A DNA stretch of 7,191 nucleotides from Legionellaceae bacterium (GTDB taxonomy: Bacteria > Pseudomonadota > Gammaproteobacteria > Legionellales > Legionellaceae): contig CANNJG010000097.1 in NCBI GenBank assembly GCA_947504795.1, positions 1 through 7,191 on the forward strand. Reading direction: 5' to 3'. A program made the position numbers and the translations under genes. Of the stretch, positions 1 through 5,161 are shown piece by piece. The notes below the pieces were generated by a model. That model made no database searches. It was given only the letters and a program-made list of their open reading frames with translations, and was not told the origin of the DNA. The stretch's first letter is position 1, and each line of letters begins with the position of its first letter.

Positions 1-726
1 AATACCGGCACCTTCACCCATAACAAAACCATCTCTATCTTTATCCCAAGGTCGAGATGCTTTTTCAGGCGCATCATTTCGTTTTGATAAAGAACGAACC
101 GCGGAAAAACCAGCCAAACACAGCGGCGTGTTCGTCATTTCTGCGCCACCACACACCATAACATCTGCATCGCCATAAGCAATCATTCTGCCTGCTAGTC
201 CGATATTGTGGGTTCCTGTTGTGCAAGCGGTTACAACCGCAATGTTAGGGCCTTTCAAACCGTATTCAATGGAAATATGGCCCGCAAGCATGTTAATGAT
301 CCCTGCAGGAACAAAAAATGGCGAGACTTTTCGTGGTCCTCCGTTAGTCAGCCGTTCAAAATTAGTGGTAATCGTGTGAATACCCCCAATCCCAGCACCC
401 ACAGCTACGCCGGTTCGATAGGACAATGCCTCATCGATCACCAATCCCGAATCTTTCATGGCTTCATAAGCGGCAACCATTCCGTATTGAGTAAAGGGAT
501 CCATTTTGCGCGCATCTTTAGCAGGAATAAACGCTTCGACGTCTAGGTTTTTAACTTTTGCCCAAATTTTACTAGGGTAATCCGTCACGTCAAAGCCCTC
601 TACCGGACCCACGCCACTCACACCATTTAAAATATTGCGCCATGATTCTGCAACGGTTAGACCAACGGGACATACCATCCCCATGCCAGTCACCACGACG
701 CGCCGCTTCACCATTGATTTAGTCAA
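1..726 (-). CDS. fabF: 3-oxoacyl-[acyl-carrier-protein] synthase II (beta-ketoacyl-ACP synthase II), C-terminus cut by window edge
   Basis: Condensing enzyme of fatty-acid elongation in the cytoplasm: it joins malonyl-ACP to a growing acyl-ACP with loss of CO2. The first 242 codons are visible. The N-terminus carries the KRRVVVTGMG signature of FabF, and the nucleophile Cys168 sits in VVTACTTGTHNIG. The GGAEM and RPWDKDRDGFVMGEGAGI stretches of the thiolase-fold family follow. The two catalytic histidines lie outside the window. I chose the TTG at 724-726 because GGAG lies 8 bases upstream. The in-frame ATG at 712-714 aligns better with E. coli FabF (MSKRRVVVTG, Cys164) but has no Shine-Dalgarno within reach. 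It is the last gene of the fab cluster but is separated from acpP by 397 bases, much more than usual. Identity is sure; the start is not. Confidence 0.95.
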   Translation of the reverse strand, partial: MTKSMVKRRVVVTGMGMVCPVGLTVAESWRNILNGVSGVGPVEGFDVTDYPSKIWAKVKNLDVEAFIPAKDARKMDPFTQYGMVAAYEAMKDSGLVIDEALSYRTGVAVGAGIGGIHTITTNFERLTNGGPRKVSPFFVPAGIINMLAGHISIEYGLKGPNIAVVTACTTGTHNIGLAGRMIAYGDADVMVCGGAEMTNTPLCLAGFSAVRSLSKRNDAPEKASRPWDKDRDGFVMGEGAGI

Positions 727-734
727 AACACTCA

Positions 735-738
735 CTCC
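735..738 (-). promoter_or_regulatory. Shine-Dalgarno of fabF that favours a TTG start
   Basis: GGAG on the minus strand lies 8 bases before the TTG at 724-726 and 20 bases before the ATG at 712-714. The spacing supports TTG initiation. Whether the cell uses TTG or ATG is inference. Confidence 0.5.
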
Positions 739-775
739 TAATTTAATTATGCGTATCATCGCCCCTACACAGGGG

Positions 776-872
776 TTACGTAAAATGCCGCTCGTTTCAT
801 TCGATTGGGGACTAAAAAGTCTAAATGACCTTATTCAATCCTAAATCTACCTCAACCCCGGCTTTTACGTAA
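776..872. repeat. Inverted repeat pair with TTACGTAA cores
   Basis: The left arm 776-790 (TTACGTAAAATGCCG) and right arm 859-872 (CGGCTTTTACGTAA) are reverse complements apart from one extra base. Each contains the self-palindrome TTACGTAA. They enclose 68 bases. The arrangement could be the ends of a small non-autonomous element, paired regulator sites, or a long stem in the transcript before fabF. Nothing in the enclosed DNA identifies it. Confidence 0.45.
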
Positions 873-980
873 GGCCTGCCCCACTCAGGTTATCCTTAGC
901 TTATCGAAGGATGTCTATAGAGAGAGGTACGGGATAACGCCAATATCGTACTTATTCTGTCGCTATTCAGAATCTTCAAG

Positions 981-1100
981 GAAACCCGGTAGATTTGAAC
1001 GAAACGCCGGCTTGTCACTGCGCATATACTTGAGTATGGTGCGCTTTTCTGCAAGTATTTCGTCCAACCTGGATTTAAATCTGACGGTTCTTCGAGTTTC
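981..1100. repeat. Imperfect palindromic segment with central hairpin, candidate dispersed repeat
   Basis: The outer GAAAC (981-985) and GTTTC (1096-1100), and the inner CCGGTAGATTT (986-996) against AAATCTGACGG (1078-1088; 9 of 11 complementary), bracket a strong central hairpin at 1020-1044. That hairpin has a GCGCAT/GTGCGC stem with one T-G pair, then ATAC/GTAT, one bulged G at 1038 and a TTGA loop. ATACTTG (1026-1032) can instead pair with CAAGTAT (1052-1058), an alternative fold. The nested symmetry resembles intergenic palindromic repeats, but copy number cannot be seen from one window. Confidence 0.4.
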
Positions 1101-1123
1101 AGGAACTGTGGTGAATAGATGCC

Positions 1124-1372
1124 TTATTTTTCTTCTTTATTCAAATTTGACTCAATGTAGTCAATCGCTTCTTGAATCGTTGTGATTTTTTCAGCTTTCT
1201 CGTCTGGAATTTCTGTTTCAAATTCTTCCTCAAGTGCCATCACCAATTCTACAGTATCTAACGAATCTGCACCCAAATCATCCACAAAAGAAGCATCGTT
1301 ACTTAATTCATCTTCTTTGATACCCAATTGCTCAACAACAATTTTTCGAACTCGTTCTTGTACAGTACTCAT
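1124..1372 (-). CDS. acpP: Acyl carrier protein
   Basis: A small acidic cytoplasmic carrier that holds the growing acyl chain as a thioester on a 4'-phosphopantetheine arm. It serves FabD, FabG, FabF and PlsX encoded next to it. The 82 residues are full length for the family. The attachment site is Ser37 in DDLGADSLDTVELVMALEEE, with the recognition helix II just after it (MALEEEFETEIPDE). The tail is a little longer and more charged (NLNKEEK) than in E. coli. The ATG at 1370-1372 has GAGGA 10 bases upstream. It does not follow fabG closely: 372 bases with promoter-like sequences intervene, so it is probably transcribed mainly from its own promoter, as expected for one of the most abundant cell proteins. 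An open frame on the opposite strand over this gene is a shadow. Confidence 0.98.
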   Translation of the reverse strand: MSTVQERVRKIVVEQLGIKEDELSNDASFVDDLGADSLDTVELVMALEEEFETEIPDEKAEKITTIQEAIDYIESNLNKEEK

Positions 1373-1407
1373 AGTGTTCTTGTCCTCTTTAGTTTATAAA
1401 AACCTTA

Positions 1408-1437
1408 GTTATAACAGAAAAAAGTCAACTAGGGCAA
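1408..1437 (-). promoter_or_regulatory. Candidate sigma-70 promoter of acpP
   Basis: On the minus strand TTGCCC (1432-1437) is followed after 18 bases by TATAAC (1408-1413), matching the consensus at 4/6 and 5/6. Transcription would begin near 1401, giving a leader of about 28 bases that contains the GAGGA of acpP. Position and leader length make this the most likely acpP promoter. It was found by eye only. Confidence 0.55.
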
Positions 1438-1534
1438 TTTTCAGTTAATATTGGGCAAAGCACAGTGTTCCCAACATTCACAGAGACATTACCCACTTTC
1501 TCTGCAGCTCAATATCCCCTTAAATCTTGTGAGG

Positions 1535-1563
1535 AGTATAAGCGCTCTACCCTATCATCACAA
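1535..1563 (-). promoter_or_regulatory. Second candidate promoter upstream of acpP
   Basis: On the minus strand TTGTGA (1558-1563) and TATACT (1535-1540) are separated by exactly 17 bases. Transcription would begin near 1528, giving acpP a leader of about 155 bases or making a short separate RNA. Two promoters for acpP would fit its need for very high expression. Confidence 0.45.
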
Positions 1564-1744
1564 GTGGTTCCAACCATCTAGCCTATCTTACGAATTTGTG
1601 AATTTTACAGATTACCTTAAACTCAACAACATGAAAATGCTCTTGGCAATTTTTATGTCACTACTTGGTGTTCCTTACTTTTAAGATTTCAGAAATTATT
1701 CGCATATCTGTGCTCCAGGCATAATGTACTGCTGACGTTGCAGG

Positions 1745-2491
1745 TTATGCCATGTACATACCACCATTCACATGAATGGTCTCACCTGAAATATATCCTG
1801 CTGCATCTGAGGCCAAAAAGGCAACAACTTCAGCGATGTCATTGACATGGCCCAAGCGTTTTAGAGGAATACGTTTTAACATTTCCTCTTTAATCATGTC
1901 CGGTAAAACAGCAGTCATTTCAGTATCAATGAACCCTGGTGCTACTACGTTGACGGTTATGTTTCTACTGCCTATTTCTGCTGCCAATGATTTAGAAAAG
2001 CCAATTAAACCTGCTTTTGCCGCAGTATAATTTGATTGCCCTGGGTTGCCACAGGAGGCAACGACTGACCCGACATTAATGATCCGTCCAAAACGCGCGC
2101 GTACCATGGTCCTTAAGCACGCTTTACTCATGCGATAAACAGAACTTAAATTGGTTTCAATCACGCTGTACCATTCTTCATCTTCCATGCGGAGCAATAA
2201 ATTATCTGCAGTAATGCCTGCGTTATTCACTAAAATAGCAGGATTTCTCTTGTGCTCGTCCAAATATGACATAAGCGAATCGACAGAGTCTTGCTTACTG
2301 ACATCTAAAATAAAACCTTCTCCCTGACATTGTTGCTCCTGAAATAGCAAGGTAATCGCCTCTGCTCCAGCTTGCGACGTGGCAGTCCCGATGACATAGG
2401 CGCCATTTTTTGCAAGCAATGATGCGATAGCGCGCCCTATACCGCGGCTTGCCCCAGTTACTAAAGCAACTCTTCCGCTTAAATCAACCAC
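1745..2491 (-). CDS. fabG: 3-oxoacyl-[acyl-carrier-protein] reductase
   Basis: NADPH-dependent reductase of fatty-acid synthesis: it turns 3-oxoacyl-ACP made by the condensing enzymes into (3R)-hydroxyacyl-ACP. It is a classical short-chain dehydrogenase of 248 residues, the usual length. Residues 12-19 form the TGASRGIG cofactor loop and 89-92 the NNAG motif. The catalytic tetrad is Asn114, Ser142, Tyr155 and Lys159 (YTAAK). The C-terminus, GETIHVNGGMYMA, is typical of FabG and helps build the tetramer interface. The start is a GTG at 2489-2491. Its GAGG overlaps the fabD stop codon, 8 bases lie between the two genes, and translation is therefore probably coupled to fabD. FabG is usually essential because it has no backup. 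Confidence 0.97.
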   Translation of the reverse strand: MVDLSGRVALVTGASRGIGRAIASLLAKNGAYVIGTATSQAGAEAITLLFQEQQCQGEGFILDVSKQDSVDSLMSYLDEHKRNPAILVNNAGITADNLLLRMEDEEWYSVIETNLSSVYRMSKACLRTMVRARFGRIINVGSVVASCGNPGQSNYTAAKAGLIGFSKSLAAEIGSRNITVNVVAPGFIDTEMTAVLPDMIKEEMLKRIPLKRLGHVNDIAEVVAFLASDAAGYISGETIHVNGGMYMA

Positions 2492-2497
2492 AATTCA

Positions 2498-2501
2498 CCT
2501 C
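2498..2501 (-). promoter_or_regulatory. fabG ribosome-binding site overlapping the fabD stop codon
   Basis: GAGG on the minus strand shares its first two bases with the fabD TGA stop (2500-2502) and lies 6 bases before the fabG GTG. This fixes the GTG as the start and suggests that ribosomes ending fabD reinitiate on fabG. Confidence 0.7.
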
Positions 2502-3417
2502 ATACATGAGATAATTCATCACAAGCCGAACCCACTTGTATTGACTTATCTATTCGTTTAATTAGACCATTCAACACTTTTCCTGGACCACATTCCAAAA
2601 TGTGAGTGACTCTGTTTTGCTTCATTTTTTGGATGGTTTCTACCCAACGCACCGGAGAATATAACTGTTGGCATAACAGACTACGAATGTGATCGGCTGA
2701 TTCGTACGTACTCAAATCTACATTCGATATCACGTCAATGTTAGGGCGTTGAAACTGCACGGCTGCCAATGCTTCAGAGAATAATTCCGCTGCAGGGACT
2801 AACAAAGCGCAATGGCAAGGAACCGATACGGGAATGATTTTGGCTAAACGCGCGTCGGTTTTTTCTGCTAAGGTAATCGCGCGCTCCACCGCAGCTAGAT
2901 GCCCGGCTATCACCACTTGACCAACCGCATTAAAATTCGCTGGAGTGACCTGTTCTGTTAATGTCGTACTGTGTTCACAAATAGTGCGCACTTGCGCATC
3001 GTCCAAACCAACAATAGCTGCCATTGCGCCCACGCCAGCAGAGACCGTTTCTTGCATTAAGCGCCCGCGTGTTTGGACTAGGCTTGCGGCATCGAGCAAG
3101 GAGATCGCATTTGAGCAAACCAGTGCTGCATATTCTCCCAGACTATGCCCTGCCATCATTTTAGGGTGAAGCGTACCTTGCGATCGCAAAACATTAAAAA
3201 CAGCAACATCAGCGGTCAGCATGGCTACTTGTGTATAGACGGTTTGATTGAGTACATCGGCTGGACCGTGTTGCACCAGCTGCCAGAGATCGTACCCTAA
3301 ATGTTCAGAAACACTATGAAAGGTTGCTTTAATACCAGAATAACGTTCCGCTAGCTCAGCTAACATTCCAACAGATTGTGATCCTTGCCCAGGAAACACA
3401 ATAGCCTGATTCATCAT
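2500..3417 (-). CDS. fabD: Malonyl-CoA:ACP transacylase (malonyltransferase)
   Basis: Moves malonyl from malonyl-CoA to the ACP arm through a serine ester, supplying the two-carbon donor for each elongation. At 305 residues it is the normal length. Landmarks are the oxyanion-hole PGQGSQ at 9-14, the nucleophile Ser92 in GHSLGEYAALV, Arg117 which binds the malonyl carboxylate, and the catalytic His202 in VSVPCHCALL. E. coli has Ser where Cys201 stands beside that histidine, a mild substitution away from the chemistry. Two adjacent ATGs exist; I use the first (3415-3417), which keeps Ser92 and Arg117 in register with E. coli. Its Shine-Dalgarno is weak (GTGAG, 9 bases away). The plsX stop is 20 bases upstream, where most relatives would have fabH. 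Confidence 0.97.
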   Translation of the reverse strand: MMNQAIVFPGQGSQSVGMLAELAERYSGIKATFHSVSEHLGYDLWQLVQHGPADVLNQTVYTQVAMLTADVAVFNVLRSQGTLHPKMMAGHSLGEYAALVCSNAISLLDAASLVQTRGRLMQETVSAGVGAMAAIVGLDDAQVRTICEHSTTLTEQVTPANFNAVGQVVIAGHLAAVERAITLAEKTDARLAKIIPVSVPCHCALLVPAAELFSEALAAVQFQRPNIDVISNVDLSTYESADHIRSLLCQQLYSPVRWVETIQKMKQNRVTHILECGPGKVLNGLIKRIDKSIQVGSACDELSHV

Positions 3418-3437
3418 AACGTACGACTCACTTTTAT

Positions 3438-4472
3438 TTATAGCAAAAGGCCTTGATTCACAAAATCGGCTATTTGATCTTTTACCAATTCTACAACGCG
3501 TGATTCCACTTGTAACATAGCTGCTTCAATAGCATACTCAAACGCAGTAGAATCAGCACCACCATGACTTTTCACGACAATGCCGTTCAGTCCTATGAAG
3601 CTAGCCCCGTTATAACGCCCTGGATCAAAACATCGTCTAAAGTTAGATAATACAGGCTTGATTAAGACGCCCATTAATTTTGTCCACCAATATTTTTCGA
3701 ATTCTTCACGCAATAATCCTGTCATCAGTGAAGCGAGTCCCTCACTACATTTCAATGCGACATTACCCACAAATCCATCACACACAACGAGATCGATGTC
3801 CCCAGAAAACAAATGATTACCTTCTACATATCCCACATAGTTTAATTGTTTGCATTCCGATAACATGTGCGCGGTACGTTTCACTTGGTCGTTGCCTTTG
3901 ATTTCTTCAACACCGATATTGAGTAGTCCGATTTTAGGTTTGTCTTTTTGAAGTAATGCTTGAATAAGAGCGGATCCCATGACGGCAAATTGAAATAAAT
4001 GCTCTGCGCAAGAATCTACATTAGCGCCTAAATCAATCACCCAGGTACGCCCTTTTTTAGTGGGTAATTCGGCTATGATAGCCGGACGATCAATGCCTGG
4101 TAAGGTTTTCAGAACAAAGCGAGCGGTTGCCATCAACGCACCGGTATTGCCCGCACTCACGCAAGCCTCAGCATGACCATCTCGTACCAGATTAACAGCA
4201 ACTCGCATCGAGGAATCTTTTTTATTACGCAAGGCGTGTGAGGGCAATTCATCCATAGTCACCGACTCCGACGCATGTTCAATACGAATTTGTGGGAAAC
4301 TATCGACTGCATAACCTAGTTTTTGCATGTTTTTCGTAATGAGATGCCTATCCCCTACGAGAACCAAACGCAGGTTGTCGTGACGCTGAACCGCTCGAAT
4401 CGTAGCAGGAACAACGACACTCACGCCATGATCACCGCCCATGGCGTCAATTGCTATTGTGACGATATTCAA
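3438..4472 (-). CDS. plsX: Phosphate acyltransferase PlsX
   Basis: A peripheral membrane enzyme that converts acyl-ACP and phosphate into acyl-phosphate, the donor used by PlsY to start phospholipid synthesis. It links the fab products to membrane lipids. The 344 residues are full length. Family landmarks in order are IDAMGGDHG at 8-16, SAGNTGAL at 106-113, DLGANVD at 147-153, NIGVEEIKGN at 185-194, CDGFVGNVALK at 231-241 and the glycine-rich GASFIGLNG at 289-297 leading to SHGGAD. The start is the TTG at 4470-4472. It aligns exactly with the E. coli N-terminus, and the in-frame codon three triplets upstream is the rpmF stop, so no longer start exists. The gap to rpmF is 6 bases with only a weak GAG Shine-Dalgarno, which suggests coupling to rpmF translation. 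Confidence 0.97.
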   Translation of the reverse strand: MNIVTIAIDAMGGDHGVSVVVPATIRAVQRHDNLRLVLVGDRHLITKNMQKLGYAVDSFPQIRIEHASESVTMDELPSHALRNKKDSSMRVAVNLVRDGHAEACVSAGNTGALMATARFVLKTLPGIDRPAIIAELPTKKGRTWVIDLGANVDSCAEHLFQFAVMGSALIQALLQKDKPKIGLLNIGVEEIKGNDQVKRTAHMLSECKQLNYVGYVEGNHLFSGDIDLVVCDGFVGNVALKCSEGLASLMTGLLREEFEKYWWTKLMGVLIKPVLSNFRRCFDPGRYNGASFIGLNGIVVKSHGGADSTAFEYAIEAAMLQVESRVVELVKDQIADFVNQGLLL

Positions 4473-4478
4473 TGAAGT

Positions 4479-4676
4479 TTACTCTTGATCTTCGTAGACA
4501 GTCCCTGTAGCAATTACTTTACGACCATCATGCGTGTAGCCATCGGGAGTAAGATGATGACGTAGGTGTGTCTCACCTGTTGTAGCATTCACTGACAATG
4601 TTGGTAACGTAAGCGCATCATGTGAACGACGCATATCACGACGTGAGCGCGATTTTTTATTCTGTTGTACTGCCAT
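4479..4676 (-). CDS. rpmF: 50S ribosomal protein L32
   Basis: A small basic protein of the large ribosomal subunit. The 65-residue sequence begins MAVQQNKKSRSRRDMRRSHD and continues with DALTLPTLSVNATTGETHLRHH and a GYTHDGRKV segment, all diagnostic of bacterial L32. As in E. coli there are no zinc-binding cysteine pairs. The tail ATGTVYEDQE extends slightly past the E. coli end. I start at the ATG 4674-4676, with AGGAG 10 bases upstream. An upstream TTG at 4697 would add seven residues and place the Shine-Dalgarno inside the gene, so it is rejected. This is the first gene of the rpmF-plsX-fab transcription unit. The DUF177 gene that usually precedes it is not here. Confidence 0.97.
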   Translation of the reverse strand: MAVQQNKKSRSRRDMRRSHDALTLPTLSVNATTGETHLRHHLTPDGYTHDGRKVIATGTVYEDQE

Positions 4677-4767
4677 TTTGTTATGACTCCTAAACAAGTT
4701 GCTTTTGTTCGTGGATAATTTTACCTATTTTATCGCAATAAACTAAGCATGCATCATCAGACGCGAT

Positions 4768-4796
4768 AGTATATCAAAGATTCTTGATATAAACAA
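4768..4796 (-). promoter_or_regulatory. Candidate promoter of the rpmF-plsX-fab operon
   Basis: On the minus strand TTGTTT (4791-4796) and TATACT (4768-4773) are separated by exactly 17 bases. The start point would be near 4761, giving rpmF a leader of about 85 bases. It is the best promoter-like pair I found between rpmF and the mobile-element fossil. It implies that the operon head was cut off from its ancestral upstream gene yet kept or gained a promoter. Confidence 0.5.
4770..4791. promoter_or_regulatory. Perfect 8-bp inverted repeat inside the rpmF promoter, operator-like
   Basis: The arms TATATCAA (4770-4777) and TTGATATA (4784-4791) are exact reverse complements with a 6-base centre. 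The repeat fills the spacer between the candidate -35 and -10 boxes and touches both. A dimeric repressor bound here would block the promoter. The AT-richness of the site makes chance symmetry possible, and I do not recognise it as a FadR or FabR site. Confidence 0.4.
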
Positions 4797-4899
4797 AATA
4801 AATGTATGACTAAAGGGCAACCGCGTCTTAATTTAATCCTCTTATAAGTGTTGTGCGTACATCATCATTAAGAGCAGCCACGTCACTCAATATACTCTT

Positions 4900-5031
4900 G
4901 GATTTAAGTCATTTGAGTCAGCAGAAGCAACCATTGCAGTAATTGAGTTGCACCGGATGCTTAAAAAAGTAAAAATGGAGCATATGGGAGAGCTCCCTGC
5001 TTAGAAGCAGTTTTATGAACTTGCAGCTTAA
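4900..5031 (+). pseudogene. C-terminal fragment of an IS6-family transposase with an internal stop
   Basis: The frame reads GFKSFESAEATIAVIELHRM, then LKKVKMEHMGELPA, then TAG at 5002-5004, then KQFYELAA and the true stop TAA at 5029-5031. GFKSF followed by SAEATI and a helix ending in ML-K is the typical end of IS6 transposases. Family members usually have Trp between the PA and KQFY stretches, so the TAG most likely arose from TGG by a single change. About 44 codons out of roughly 230 remain, without the DDE catalytic core, and no start codon is associated. It is non-functional. Confidence 0.75.
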
Positions 5032-5070
5032 CTACACTCCAAAATAGGACAGCTTTAACTTCCTGTAAAA

Positions 5071-5084
5071 TTTGCGACAGAGCC
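5071..5084 (-). repeat. Right terminal inverted repeat of the IS6-family remnant
   Basis: Read on the minus strand the sequence is GGCTCTGTCGCAAA, one base different from the classical IS6/IS26 terminal repeat. It lies 40 bases beyond the transposase stop codon. It fixes the right edge of the element at 5084. Confidence 0.75.
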
Positions 5085-5112
5085 ATTTAAGCTACATTTG
5101 AAAGATGTTTAT

Positions 5113-5141
5113 ATGACAATCTATGAGAAGTTGACTATGAT
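5113..5141 (+). promoter_or_regulatory. Candidate promoter of the integrase gene
   Basis: ATGACA (5113-5118) and TATGAT (5136-5141) are separated by exactly 17 bases, each matching the sigma-70 consensus at 5 of 6 positions. It lies just outside the IS end. Transcription would start about 14 bases before the ATG at 5162, a very short leader that fits the absence of a clear Shine-Dalgarno. Confidence 0.55.
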
Positions 5142-5161
5142 ACACGGAACACCTTAGACGC

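Larger units (their letters stand above)
727..1123. other. 397-base acpP-fabF spacer rich in inverted repeats, no convincing gene
   Basis: In most gammaproteobacteria acpP and fabF are close neighbours. Here 397 bases intervene. No frame has a start, a Shine-Dalgarno and family resemblance together. Beyond the two inverted-repeat structures listed separately, short perfect stems are visible: 762-766 with 771-775 (CCCCT/AGGGG), 892-897 with 907-912 (ATCCTT/AAGGAT) and 954-959 with 968-973 (ATTCTG/CAGAAT). None is followed by a U-run in the minus-strand transcript, so I do not call a terminator. A weak promoter-like pair on the minus strand (TTGGCG, 18 bases, TATAGA, about 915-944) could serve fabF, but I would not rely on it. 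Confidence 0.6.
1373..1744. other. 372-base fabG-acpP spacer, regulatory, no gene seen
   Basis: Apart from the two promoter-like sequences, this stretch holds no recognisable gene. A 77-codon plus-strand open frame at 1451-1684 has no family resemblance and no ribosome-binding site that I can see, and it runs against the operon. I see no U-tailed hairpin after fabG, so readthrough from fabG into acpP remains possible. Confidence 0.6.
4882..5084 (+). mobile_element. 3' remnant of an IS6-family insertion sequence
   Basis: Two independent marks identify it. Codons 4900-5031 encode the conserved C-terminal tail of IS6-family transposases. At 5071-5084 TTTGCGACAGAGCC is a one-mismatch reverse complement of the GGCTCTGTTGCAAA type terminal repeat of this family, at the expected distance after the stop codon. 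The catalytic DDE region and a left terminal repeat are not found, so only the right end survives. The left limit is uncertain; the in-frame sequence from 4882 reads as a plausible but decayed extension. An 8-bp target duplication cannot be checked because the left end is gone. The element separates rpmF from the integrase gene and probably marks an old rearrangement point. Confidence 0.75.

Noticed and set aside
208..844. Plus-strand open frames opposite fabF and in the adjacent spacer (208-546 and 635-844).
   Set aside because: The first lies wholly opposite the clearly coding fabF, and the second runs into the palindromic spacer. Neither has family resemblance or a ribosome-binding site.
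963..1067. Minus-strand 35-codon open stretch between acpP and fabF, opening with TTG and ending at TAG, with protein-like composition (MRSDKPAFRSNLPG near its end).
   Set aside because: No Shine-Dalgarno at the TTG, no recognised family, and it overlaps the palindromic segment. More likely accidental translation of a repeat.
1451..1684. Plus-strand 77-codon open frame in the fabG-acpP spacer.
   Set aside because: Lies opposite a candidate acpP promoter, has no recognisable domain and no clear ribosome-binding site. AT-rich spacers often give such frames.
3430..3440. Possible fabH remnant between plsX and fabD.
   Set aside because: Only 20 bases separate the genes and they hold no coding similarity.
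4677..4697. Longer rpmF start at TTG 4697, adding seven residues.
   Set aside because: It would place the good AGGAG inside the coding region, and the ATG at 4676 gives the exact conserved L32 N-terminus.
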